39,893 bases of DNA, from NCBI GenBank assembly GCA_964360265.1, contig CAYHUY010000005.1, positions 1-39,893 of the forward strand, written 5' to 3'. This document shows positions 33,173 through 39,893 of this stretch, one piece after another (the stretch's first letter is position 1; every line of letters starts with the position of its first letter). The position numbers and the translations under genes are program-made. The stretch is from GWA1-39-11 sp964360265 (GTDB taxonomy: Bacteria > Patescibacteriota > Microgenomatia > Levybacterales > GWA1-39-11). Below the pieces are notes generated by a model that was given only the letters and a program-made list of their open reading frames with translations, had not been told where the DNA came from and searched no databases.

Positions 33173-33928
33173 TTTCTTCAAGATTACATTTCGAGCTTTT
33201 GTTTCAATTGAATCATCTAAAGGTTCTAGGTGGAATTTTTTGCCGTACTTTTTTTCAAGAGCTAACGTCAATAATAGATCTGCAAGCTGCGGATTCTTAG
33301 GCAGAATTGGTCCATGGAGATAAGAGCCGAAAGAATTTTTGTAAACTATACCTTCTGTTTTATCCTCGCCATTGTTACCGGAACCAGACAGGATGGTTCC
33401 AAGTGCCATTGATTTATCCTCGAGATAAGTTTTTCCACCATGATTTTCAAATCCAACAAAAGGTTGCGTTAGGGACTTTATTTTTGGTTCGACCAAAACA
33501 TTTCCAATGATACGCTCTGCGTATTCGCCGGGGTTTTCAGTATAAAGAGGAAAAACGCCTAGCCCTGGAAGTTTTTTATTATCTGCAGTTCGGTAGTAAT
33601 AGCCTAAGAACTGATAGGCGCCACAGATAAATAATCCCGGGATACCTTTTTCAACTTGTTCAATTAAGACCTTTCCTTTTTTGCCTTGTAAATCACGGTT
33701 GACAATTTCTTGCTGGGTATCTTGGGCACCACCCATAAACAGCAAGTCGCAAGTATTCAGTATTGCGTGTTCGGTATCAAGCGATATGTTTTGAATCTCA
33801 ACACTGATGCCGCGCCACTGGGCGCGTTTTTGTAAAACAATAATATTTCCACGATCTCCATAAGTACTCATGAGATCGGGGTAAAGCCAACCAATGTTAA
33901 GTGAATATTTATTATTTTTTGAATTCAT
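33158..33928 (-). CDS. gatD: Lipid II isoglutaminyl synthase, glutaminase subunit GatD
   Basis: A class I glutamine amidotransferase (256 aa) that supplies ammonia to MurT. Catalytic Cys102 is in LFICGAYQFLG and His205 in GSYLHGPILPKN. The N-terminus has LYPDLMSTYGDRGN (15-28), the diagnostic CobB/CobQ-type pattern of GatD. It overlaps murT by ATGA, the usual MurT-GatD operon order. Together they amidate the D-Glu of lipid II, typical of Gram-positive cell walls. The 3' end overlaps the convergent coiled-coil gene. Confidence 0.93.
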   Translation of the reverse strand: MNSKNNKYSLNIGWLYPDLMSTYGDRGNIIVLQKRAQWRGISVEIQNISLDTEHAILNTCDLLFMGGAQDTQQEIVNRDLQGKKGKVLIEQVEKGIPGLFICGAYQFLGYYYRTADNKKLPGLGVFPLYTENPGEYAERIIGNVLVEPKIKSLTQPFVGFENHGGKTYLEDKSMALGTILSGSGNNGEDKTEGIVYKNSFGSYLHGPILPKNPQLADLLLTLALEKKYGKKFHLEPLDDSIETKARNVILKKLGGS

Positions 33929-35214
33929 AGGATTTTTTTGCCGGTTAATATTTTGCGAGCTTCTAGCATCGCAGAGTAGGTGGGTAATATGAATAAGGTT
34001 TCATTTTGAACACTTTCTTTTATTGCCTGTTCGATTGCACTATCTAAATTCTCAAAAACCAGTGCAGGTTTCTGGGAGTATTTTATACGTAGAGCCATAT
34101 CATAAGCGCGGTCGCCGGAGACGAATACTTTCGAATTTTTTGGTAAGTTCTCAAAATCTACATCCCAAATCCAAGAAACATCGCGGCCGTCGGGAATTCT
34201 ATCATTCAGGACAAGAAGAATATTTCCCTTCATATTTAAAGATCGAATAGTATCTATTGATTGATTAAATCCTGCCGGATTTTTTGATAATAATACAAAA
34301 AGGTTACGATTCTTATACTTAATTATCTCTTGTCGACCAAAGGCTGGCTTAAAATTCTTGAGAGCTTTTTGGACTTCACCTTTTGAAATACCAAAGGCTT
34401 TGGTTGCAACAAGCGCCGCAGCATTCGAATTGTAAATATTGTAGTTGCCAAAAAGCGGGTGAGGTAGGGTTGGGAAAGTTTCGGTTTTAGGATTTGTAAA
34501 ACCGCAACTTGGGCAGTTAAATTTGCCCATATGCGAATATGACATTTTTTGGTATTCAAGTTTTGTTTGGCATTTAGGACAATAAATAAAATCAACGTCA
34601 TGGGGGGTTTCTTTTTTGCCCATAAATTTTTCATTTACTCCAAAAAAATAAGTTTTATGTTTCGAGTTTTGCGTAAGATGTGAAAGTTGAGGATCGTCGC
34701 CGTTAGTAAATAATAATGTCGTGTCTTTAATATCTACCAGAGCATTTTGCCAGTCTTTTGCAACTTCATTAATTTCACCGTATCTATCTAACTGGTCTCG
34801 AAAAATATTTAGCATTAGGATTGCGTACGGTTTTATTTCTTTCAATGCCAGGGAAACGTTTTTTTCGTCTACTTCAAAAATAGCAACGTCAAAATTTAAT
34901 TTTCCGGTTAAATCAGAATTTTTAATTATTGTAGAGGCTATTCCGTTCATAAGATTAGCGCCTGCTTCATTCCTAAAGACTTTCAAGCCGCCCTCTTCAA
35001 GAATTTTATGAAGCATAAAACAGGTAGTAGTTTTCCCGTTAGTTCCTGCAACTAAAACAACTCTGAGCTTCGGATTCTTCTTCAAAATTTGACGAACAAA
35101 GCTCGAATTGATTTCCATTGCAACATGTCCCGGCCACGTAGACCCTGAACCAAGATTAAAAGTTCGTGAGGTAAATAAAACAAGTTTCCCAATTAGAATA
35201 AGAAGAAAGTTCAT
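33925..35214 (-). CDS. murT: Lipid II isoglutaminyl synthase, Mur-ligase-like subunit MurT
   Basis: An ATP-dependent ligase that activates the D-iGlu carboxyl of lipid II, 429 aa. The Mur-ligase P-loop is GTNGKTT (57-63), and DEKNV and NIFRDQLDRYGE fit the central domain. The zinc ribbon Cys212, 215, 234 and 237 (CPKC, CPSC) is characteristic of MurT. The C-terminal domain follows. The longer frame back to 35364 overlaps htpX and is rejected: TATAAT lies 6 nt before ATG 35214. A TQNSKHKT insertion (181-188) precedes the Zn domain. Confidence 0.93.
   Translation of the reverse strand: MNFLLILIGKLVLFTSRTFNLGSGSTWPGHVAMEINSSFVRQILKKNPKLRVVLVAGTNGKTTTCFMLHKILEEGGLKVFRNEAGANLMNGIASTIIKNSDLTGKLNFDVAIFEVDEKNVSLALKEIKPYAILMLNIFRDQLDRYGEINEVAKDWQNALVDIKDTTLLFTNGDDPQLSHLTQNSKHKTYFFGVNEKFMGKKETPHDVDFIYCPKCQTKLEYQKMSYSHMGKFNCPSCGFTNPKTETFPTLPHPLFGNYNIYNSNAAALVATKAFGISKGEVQKALKNFKPAFGRQEIIKYKNRNLFVLLSKNPAGFNQSIDTIRSLNMKGNILLVLNDRIPDGRDVSWIWDVDFENLPKNSKVFVSGDRAYDMALRIKYSQKPALVFENLDSAIEQAIKESVQNETLFILPTYSAMLEARKILTGKKIL
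34650..34676 (-). repeat. A-rich coding mini-element in murT
   Basis: Encodes TQNSKHKT on the coding strand, between HLT/YFFG segments of the Mur ligase domain. It matches the GT4 and gatB elements in composition and protein sequence. Confidence 0.45.
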
Positions 35215-35220
35215 GGAACT

Positions 35221-35226
35221 ATTATA
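35221..35226 (-). promoter_or_regulatory. Leaderless -10 of murT-gatD
   Basis: TATAAT on the minus strand (35226-35221), 6 nt before ATG 35214, in the 25-nt gap after htpX. No good -35 at 17 nt; a TTG directly precedes the box. Confidence 0.5.
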
Positions 35227-35239
35227 CAAGAGAATCCTA

Positions 35240-36136
35240 TCACACTGCGCGCAAGATTCGGATGCGGTCCTCAACTGGAGGGTGAGTAGAGAAAAGTCCC
35301 GTAAGGAAACTTTTTGCAGCTTTTCCTTTGAATGGATTTTCAATGTAAAAATGGGCCGTTGCATTGCTTGCGCGTTTTAGCGGTTTTGGATCAGCGGCAA
35401 TTTTTAGGAGGGCGTCCGCAAGTCCATCAGGATACCGAGTGAGGAGTGCACCTGATGCGTCCGCAAGATATTCACGACGGCGGGAAACCGCAAGTTGAAT
35501 TAAGGTTGCGGCTATAGGTGCTAGGATAGCGGCAATTATTCCAATAATCATAAAGATTTGATTGTTCCTGTTGTCCCTATCGCGATTTCCTCCCCAAAAC
35601 ATAGATCTTAGGAAAACATCAGCAAGAATTGCAATCGATCCAACAAGAATTGAGACAATACCCATAAGCCTAGTATCATAGTTTCCAACATGCGATAATT
35701 CATGGGCAATAACGCCTTCAAGTTCTACTTTGCTTAACTTTTCAAGAAGACCTGTTGTTGTTGCAACGGCAGCATGTTTTGGATCTCGGCCAGTAGCAAA
35801 AGCATTAAGCGCAGGATCATCCACAAAGTAGACTTTTGGCATTGGAAGTCCTGCTGCGATAGATAAGTTCTCAACTACTGTATAAAGAGTTCGGTGTGTT
35901 GATTTGTCAGCTATTTTTGCGCCTGACATAGAAAGAACAATTTTGTCCGAGTTGAAATACGAAAAGAAAGAGATAAGCCCTGAGATAATGAGCATAATTC
36001 CTGCAAATGAAAGTCCATACCCAAGGGCTTTCCCCAAAACGAATGACACAACAAAAAAGAAGACTATAAATAAAACTATAATTAACCAAGTTTTAGCTTT
36101 ATTCGCAGATATTTGGTTGTAGATGGTTGTTGTCAC
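35240..36136 (-). CDS. htpX: HtpX-type M48 membrane metalloprotease
   Basis: Degrades misfolded membrane proteins. The 298 aa have an N-terminal pair of membrane helices (about 16-36 and 41-60) and a second pair around 158-175 and 194-216. The zinc site is HELSH (145-149) with the third ligand Glu222 in RREYLADASGA. FATGRDPKHAAVATTTGLL is a family signature. It starts with GTG 4 nt after the lemA stop and is coupled to it. HtpX and LemA adjacent is a common pairing. Confidence 0.95.
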   Translation of the reverse strand: MTTTIYNQISANKAKTWLIIVLFIVFFFVVSFVLGKALGYGLSFAGIMLIISGLISFFSYFNSDKIVLSMSGAKIADKSTHRTLYTVVENLSIAAGLPMPKVYFVDDPALNAFATGRDPKHAAVATTTGLLEKLSKVELEGVIAHELSHVGNYDTRLMGIVSILVGSIAILADVFLRSMFWGGNRDRDNRNNQIFMIIGIIAAILAPIAATLIQLAVSRRREYLADASGALLTRYPDGLADALLKIAADPKPLKRASNATAHFYIENPFKGKAAKSFLTGLFSTHPPVEDRIRILRAV

Positions 36137-36140
36137 GGAG

Positions 36141-36692
36141 TTAGAACTTCACTTTCACTTCCTTCTTGTTTTCGTCGTCTGTTTCAAAAAAATCTGTCAC
36201 GTTGAATCCTAATTGATTTGCAAATAATACTGCCGGAAATGTTTTTATCGAAGAATTGAAGGCTAAGACATTTGAATTGTAAAACTGCCTTGAATATGAA
36301 ATCTTGTTTTCCGTGTCTGTTAGCTCTTCCTGAAGACTTAAAAAGTTTTGACTTGCCTTAAGGTCCGGGTAGGCCTCAGCTACGGCAAAAATGGATTTTA
36401 GAGCTTCCTGAATCATATTATCAGCCTCGGCTTTCTGGTGGGGGGTTTGGGCTTTAAGCATGTTGGCGCGTGCTTGAGTTACCTTTTCGAACACTTCTTT
36501 CTCGTGTTTTGCATAACCTTTAACCGTTTCAATTAAATTTGGAATAAGATCAGTGCGCCTTTTAAGTTGGACATCAATTTGCGAAAGTGCTTCACTAATT
36601 CTTTCTCGTAGGACTACCAGGTTATTATAAGTAAACCAGAGATATATAATTATAAGTAGTGCAATAACACCAAGAATTAAAGGTAAATTCAT
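36141..36692 (-). CDS. lemA: LemA family protein
   Basis: A membrane-anchored coiled-coil protein (183 aa from the revised start) with one N-terminal helix (about 3-23) and a helical body. Signatures are NNLVVLRERISEALSQIDVQLKRRTDLIPNLIETVKGYAKHEKEVF (23-68) and FNSSIKTFPAVLFANQLGF near the C-terminus. The function is unsettled; it often sits beside htpX and may support the protease. The start is ATG 36692 because AACAAT lies 6 nt upstream; the longer frame to 36710 is not needed. Confidence 0.92.
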   Translation of the reverse strand: MNLPLILGVIALLIIIYLWFTYNNLVVLRERISEALSQIDVQLKRRTDLIPNLIETVKGYAKHEKEVFEKVTQARANMLKAQTPHQKAEADNMIQEALKSIFAVAEAYPDLKASQNFLSLQEELTDTENKISYSRQFYNSNVLAFNSSIKTFPAVLFANQLGFNVTDFFETDDENKKEVKVKF

Positions 36693-36698
36693 GCTAAT

Positions 36699-36727
36699 AT
36701 TGTTGCACAAAACACGATTTAAGTCAA
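36699..36727 (-). promoter_or_regulatory. Leaderless promoter of lemA-htpX
   Basis: On the minus strand: TTGACT (36727-36722), 17-nt spacer, extended TGc plus AACAAT (36704-36699), 6 nt, then ATG 36692. It overlaps the 3' end of polX. Confidence 0.7.
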
Positions 36728-38499
36728 CGGGCGGTCAGCCATTTATAAAATTCACCATACGGCCGCGTATTGAGAACGTCTTTTGCCTCGCACCAGCCGC
36801 GTCTTGCAACAGAAACACCATAAAACATGTTGGTCATCATGCCTGTATTATGGCTGTCAGTATTTATAACAAGCTTAACCCCCAGTTTTCTTGCCTCAAA
36901 AACTATCGAATCAATGAGGTCAAGTCTATCAGGGTACGCATTTACTTCAATTGCTTTGTTGTTTTTTATGCAAAAATCAAAAATTTTCTCGTAATCAAGT
37001 TCATATCCCTCTCTTTGGTTTATCTTCCGTCCGCTAGGATGTGCTAAGATTTTTGCCTTTGGGTGAGACAGACCCTTTAAGATTCTATTAGTCATTTGGT
37101 CTCGGGGCGTCCTGAAAACGCTATGTACGGATACTATGGCTGCATCAACATATTTGAAGGCAGTATCATCTATTGCTAAGTCACCACTTGGTAAGATATC
37201 GATTTCGAGTAAATTAAGTATATGTATATATTTATTACTCGAATTAAGTTGTTCAATTTTATCCTTCCGTTTTGTTAATATTGAGTAAATTTGATTTTTT
37301 GTGTGATTAGTTGTGCTAGGATTATGTTCTGAAAAGGCAAGATATTCATAGTTAAGTTCTCGGGCTCTCTTGAGCATGTCTTCCATTGAATCCGTCCCCA
37401 TGTCATGGCTTGGTTCAATTGGGAAATTTGAGTGCATATGAAGATCTCCTTTTATGTCTTTCATATTAATTAATCTTGGCAAATTATGTTTTATAGCCAG
37501 TTCTATTTCTCCCTGATTTTCGCGAAGCTCAGGGGGAATCCAACTCATGCCTAAAAACCCATAAAATTCCTCTTCTGTTTTAAATTTTTTCATAAAGTCT
37601 TTTCCTTCTTGTTTGATTTTTATTCCTTTTTCAGACAGAGAATAACCTTTTTTAAGGGCATACTCCCTGAGCGCAATATTATGATATTTGGAGCCAGTAA
37701 AATGCTGAAGAAGTGCCCCAAAGCTATCTTTGTCTTGTGTCATCAAGTCTATTTGTCTTCCGCCAGAAACAAGAATTGAGGACGAGGTGGGTCCTCTTTC
37801 AATTACGCGTTCAAGGCCTGGGTATTTTACAAAGTGCTCAATGAGACCTTTTGGATTTTTTGTCGAGACGGCAAAATCTATATCCCCGGTTGTATCTCTC
37901 ATACGCCTCAAACTCCCAAGAGGAAAGACCTCGATGGCGTCTTTTGACTCTTTAAGGTACTCCTTAACTTTATTTGAGAGTTCGAAAGCATAAGGGAGTG
38001 CCATCCTGTTGGATTTTGTTTTGCCGAGCTTAAACTCTTTGAGCGCCTGGAGAATATCGTCCTGCGATTTTTCACCAAAGGTAGGGATTTGAGAGATTTT
38101 ATTATCCTGACAAGCTTTTATTAAATCATCAATTACGGTTTCTGGATCATTTAACTTCAAAATTGATACAAGCTTGTATGCCTTCTTAGGACCCAAAGTT
38201 GTTACATCAAGAAGGGGAAACATGCTTTTTGGTACATGGCTTAAAATGCTATCGAAATGTTTTGAGTGTCCCGACATTAAGAGTTCTTTTATATTCGTTT
38301 CAATAGACGGACCAATTCCCGGTATCTTATCTTGGTTATTTAAGACGTCTTTGATCTCGATAGATAAGCGGGTAATAGAATCATATGCTTTTTGGTAAGC
38401 TATTATCTGAAATAGATGTTTTTTTTCGTCTTTTATTGTGTAAGCGGCTGCGACATTACGAATAATTTTTGCTATGTCTTGATTTGAAAAGTTTGCCAT
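36724..38499 (-). CDS. polX: Bacterial DNA polymerase X with PHP domain
   Basis: A gap-filling repair polymerase, 591 aa. Residues 1-85 hold the N-terminal helical (8-kDa-like) and HhH part with PGIGPSI. The palm has GSLRR (195-199), TGDIDF with Asp206 and Asp208, and the third Asp251 in RQIDLM. The C-terminal PHP domain (about 350-590) starts GDLHMHSNF with His354 and His356 and has further metal-like His (SEHNP, HPSG, NTDSHNTGM); in this family it is a 3'-5' exonuclease/endonuclease. The start is ATG 38499, since the GTG at 38520 lies in the promoter. Confidence 0.95.
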   Translation of the reverse strand: MANFSNQDIAKIIRNVAAAYTIKDEKKHLFQIIAYQKAYDSITRLSIEIKDVLNNQDKIPGIGPSIETNIKELLMSGHSKHFDSILSHVPKSMFPLLDVTTLGPKKAYKLVSILKLNDPETVIDDLIKACQDNKISQIPTFGEKSQDDILQALKEFKLGKTKSNRMALPYAFELSNKVKEYLKESKDAIEVFPLGSLRRMRDTTGDIDFAVSTKNPKGLIEHFVKYPGLERVIERGPTSSSILVSGGRQIDLMTQDKDSFGALLQHFTGSKYHNIALREYALKKGYSLSEKGIKIKQEGKDFMKKFKTEEEFYGFLGMSWIPPELRENQGEIELAIKHNLPRLINMKDIKGDLHMHSNFPIEPSHDMGTDSMEDMLKRARELNYEYLAFSEHNPSTTNHTKNQIYSILTKRKDKIEQLNSSNKYIHILNLLEIDILPSGDLAIDDTAFKYVDAAIVSVHSVFRTPRDQMTNRILKGLSHPKAKILAHPSGRKINQREGYELDYEKIFDFCIKNNKAIEVNAYPDRLDLIDSIVFEARKLGVKLVINTDSHNTGMMTNMFYGVSVARRGWCEAKDVLNTRPYGEFYKWLTAR

Positions 38500-38508
38500 T
38501 ATGATGCA

Positions 38509-38537
38509 ATTGTATACCACGATTGATTCGAGATCAA
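38509..38537 (-). promoter_or_regulatory. Promoter of polX
   Basis: On the minus strand: TTGATC (38537-38532), 17-nt spacer, TACAAT (38514-38509), 9 nt to ATG 38499. It overlaps the divergent tRNA-Asp promoter. Confidence 0.7.
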
Positions 38538-38551
38538 TTATTTGGTATTAT
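38523..38551 (+). promoter_or_regulatory. Promoter of tRNA-Asp
   Basis: TTGATT (38523-38528), 17-nt spacer, extended TGg plus TATTAT (38546-38551). The predicted start is about 11 nt before the tRNA. Confidence 0.7.
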
Positions 38552-38568
38552 TAGCCTTACGTCTAATT

Positions 38569-38642
38569 GGGGTGGTAGCTCAGTTGGTTAGAGCGCCTCC
38601 CTGTCACGGAGGAGGTCGCGGGTTCGAGTCCCGTCCATCCCG
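38569..38642 (+). tRNA. tRNA-Asp (anticodon GTC)
   Basis: A 74-nt cloverleaf. The acceptor is GGGGTGG/CCATCCC, the D arm is GCTC/GAGC, the anticodon stem is CCTCC/GGAGG with loop CTGTCAC (anticodon GTC), the variable loop is 5 nt, the T arm is GCGGG-TTCGAGT-CCCGT, and the discriminator is G, as expected for Asp. CCA is not encoded. Confidence 0.96.
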
Positions 38643-38682
38643 CTTAACCCCAAGTGGCGTTTCCTCAAATATCAATACGCTA

Positions 38683-38711
38683 TTGACAAATAGGTAAACT
38701 ACCTTTATATT
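38683..38711 (+). promoter_or_regulatory. Strong promoter of the LysM gene with a palindrome in the spacer
   Basis: TTGACA (38683-38688), 17-nt spacer, TATATT (38706-38711). The predicted start at about 38718 gives a 40-nt leader. The spacer carries AGGTA-AAC-TACCT (38692-38704), a possible operator. Confidence 0.7.
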
Positions 38712-38757
38712 TTACTAATAATTCTGCCCGCATATCTTCTGTCCGGAAAGGAGTAAG

Positions 38758-39363
38758 ATGACAAGAAGGAAAAGCGGCATTGATAGATTAAATATACTTA
38801 AAGCTTCATCTATTGTTTCTGGTTCACGTTCCTACGTAAGTCTTGGTTACGGAGTTCTCGCTGTAATAGTTGTCTTCGCAATCGTTTTTCTTGGGTTAAG
38901 AGCGCTTTCGCAAAGGAATACGGATATTGGAGGAGGAGGACAAACTGAGGCGGAAAATGCATACGTAGTAAAGAAAGGCGACAGTCTTTGGACAATTGCA
39001 GAGGAAGTCTATGATGATGGTTTTAAATGGACAATAATTGCTGAAGAGAACAGCCTTGAAAGACCCGACGTAATAGAAGTTGGTATGAAACTGACAATTC
39101 CGGAGGTTTCAGAAACTCCACCAATAACCATGGAGGAGATTTCACCGACACCGACACAGGAATCTCCAACTACTGTTCCCTTGATTTCTGATGGGGAAAA
39201 AATTACAGAGAATTCCTATAGGGTTGTACGTGATGATAACTTATGGAGTATTGCAGTACGTGCATATGGCGATGGGTATAAGTGGGTTGAAATTGCAAAG
39301 GCAAATAAACTAGTTAATCCGAACGTGATTCACGCAGGAAATAAGTTTACTTTACCACGCTAG
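38758..39363 (+). CDS. Membrane-anchored double-LysM protein, 201 aa
   Basis: Likely binds peptidoglycan. It has a basic N-terminus, a membrane helix (about 28-49, LGYGVLAVIVVFAIVFLGL) and two LysM domains: 69-114 (VVKKGDSLWTIAEEVYDDG...VIEVGMKLTIP) and 155-200 (VVRDDNLWSIAVRAYGDG...VIHAGNKFTLP), joined by a Pro/Thr-rich linker. No catalytic domain is attached, so it may be a wall anchor or scaffold. The start has a strong Shine-Dalgarno sequence (GGAAAGGAG, 5 nt before ATG), unlike most genes here. It follows tRNA-Asp but has its own promoter. Confidence 0.88.
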   Translation: MTRRKSGIDRLNILKASSIVSGSRSYVSLGYGVLAVIVVFAIVFLGLRALSQRNTDIGGGGQTEAENAYVVKKGDSLWTIAEEVYDDGFKWTIIAEENSLERPDVIEVGMKLTIPEVSETPPITMEEISPTPTQESPTTVPLISDGEKITENSYRVVRDDNLWSIAVRAYGDGYKWVEIAKANKLVNPNVIHAGNKFTLPR

Positions 39364-39444
39364 GTATCTCTTTATAATTATGAGTTGGTAACGATAATGT
39401 GCTCGAACCTGCAAGAGTTGGTTACTCCTGAGCTAGTTTTATAG

Positions 39445-39849
39445 TTAAGTATGCTCAAGTCTCATCTTAATATAAAGAGCTTTACTCAGTATACAAATCA
39501 ACCCAACTAAGCCGATAATACTAAAAAAATCGATTTTTGTTAGGTAAAGGTGATTAGTGCTTAATCCAAAATCTTTTAAAAACACAGCCCATTCTTCAAG
39601 AAAAATGCCCAAACCAATAGCAACTAAAAATTTTGCTTTATTGTATTTTCGTAACAAGAAAGCGAGCACGATTAATACCAGCCCTAGATGGTAATGATGC
39701 AAGGGATCATTCACGATACTCTGTGCAATTTGACTATCATCTTCTAAAAGATAGAAGAGACTTATAGCCCAAATCCTTGTTAACAAAATTGTTATTAGAA
39801 CAACTAATGAGAAGCTGGTGGTTTCTTTAAGAAACTTCTGCTTACCCAT
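39445..39849 (-). CDS. Hypothetical integral membrane protein, 134 aa
   Basis: No family recognised. Four hydrophobic segments at about 12-32, 50-66, 73-89 and 106-126 suggest a four-helix membrane protein with a basic N-terminus (MGKQKFLKE). Polar residues HHYH (51-54) and EEW (85-87) sit at the helix ends and could bind metal or lipid. It converges on the LysM gene with an 81-nt gap that shows no clear terminator. The direct repeat GACAGAAAT occurs twice just upstream of the start, but no promoter is clear there. Confidence 0.6.
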   Translation of the reverse strand: MGKQKFLKETTSFSLVVLITILLTRIWAISLFYLLEDDSQIAQSIVNDPLHHYHLGLVLIVLAFLLRKYNKAKFLVAIGLGIFLEEWAVFLKDFGLSTNHLYLTKIDFFSIIGLVGLICILSKALYIKMRLEHT

Positions 39850-39893
39850 GGTAATTTCTGTCGACCAATGTATATTTCTGTCACTTTTGGAGC

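Noticed and set aside
35215..35364. 50-residue N-terminal extension of murT overlapping htpX
   Set aside because: It is out of frame with htpX coding and unlike MurT. A leaderless -10 fits ATG 35214.
38500..38520. GTG start for polX
   Set aside because: The codons lie over the -10 hexamer TACAAT; ATG 38499 is the sensible start.
1..39893. CRISPR array, prophage, insertion sequence or parS site
   Set aside because: No regularly spaced repeats, integrase, transposase or ParB-type palindrome (TGTTTCACGTGAAACA-like) was seen by eye on either strand.

Overview
The window looks like a slice of a compact, AT-rich genome from the Candidate Phyla Radiation (Patescibacteria), most likely the Microgenomates side. 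That assignment is an inference. It rests on tightly packed genes, tRNA genes without an encoded CCA, very few Shine-Dalgarno sequences, short glycosyltransferases of a CPR-like style, a minimal ATP synthase operon and a Gram-positive-type MurT/GatD pair. UGA is used as an ordinary stop, so the standard bacterial code is assumed. No gene-free stretch exceeds about 120 bases, and no prophage, insertion sequence or CRISPR array was seen.

Layout. 1-2.6 kb: three unrecognised small genes, an orphan RnfD/NqrB-like membrane protein and a coupled DUF4258-type protein. 2.6-8.6 kb: housekeeping genes (ileS, a RodA/FtsW-type SEDS gene, rplU, rpmA, parB, and lepB in convergent orientation). 8.7-17.9 kb: a surface-glycan locus that begins at a tRNA-Val and holds GT4, GT2, a Wzx-type flippase, a frameshifted methyltransferase, a methyltransferase-GT4 fusion, a GT-C transferase, a second GT2 and a Wzy-type polymerase/ligase. 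17.9-24.7 kb (minus strand): atpBEFHAGDC followed by a coupled membrane-anchored Ig-like protein. 24.8-31.6 kb (minus): gatC-gatA-gatB, an unknown gene, then dnaE. 31.7-36.7 kb: type I asparaginase, a small coiled-coil protein, then gatD and murT (lipid II amidation), an HtpX-type protease and lemA on the minus strand. 36.7-39.9 kb: PolX, tRNA-Asp, a double-LysM membrane protein and an unknown four-helix membrane protein.

How it works together. Glycan assembly (GTs, flippase, polymerase), peptidoglycan synthesis and modification (RodA, MurT/GatD, LysM) and envelope quality control (LepB, HtpX, LemA) suggest a Gram-positive-like walled cell with a capsule or glycan coat. Asn/Gln-tRNA is probably made by transamidation (GatCAB).

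The most striking structure is in the promoters. A sigma70-like promoter, usually with a 17-nt spacer and often an extended TGn -10, sits so that its -10 hexamer ends 6-10 nt before the ATG. The predicted mRNA therefore starts at or within a few bases of the start codon. This pattern recurs at about 15 transcription units and was used here to correct several gene starts. At the glycan locus a tRNA gene takes the place of the leader: tRNA 3' processing would itself create a leaderless mRNA. A second theme is short A-rich or palindromic mini-elements that have grown into protein linkers in several genes.
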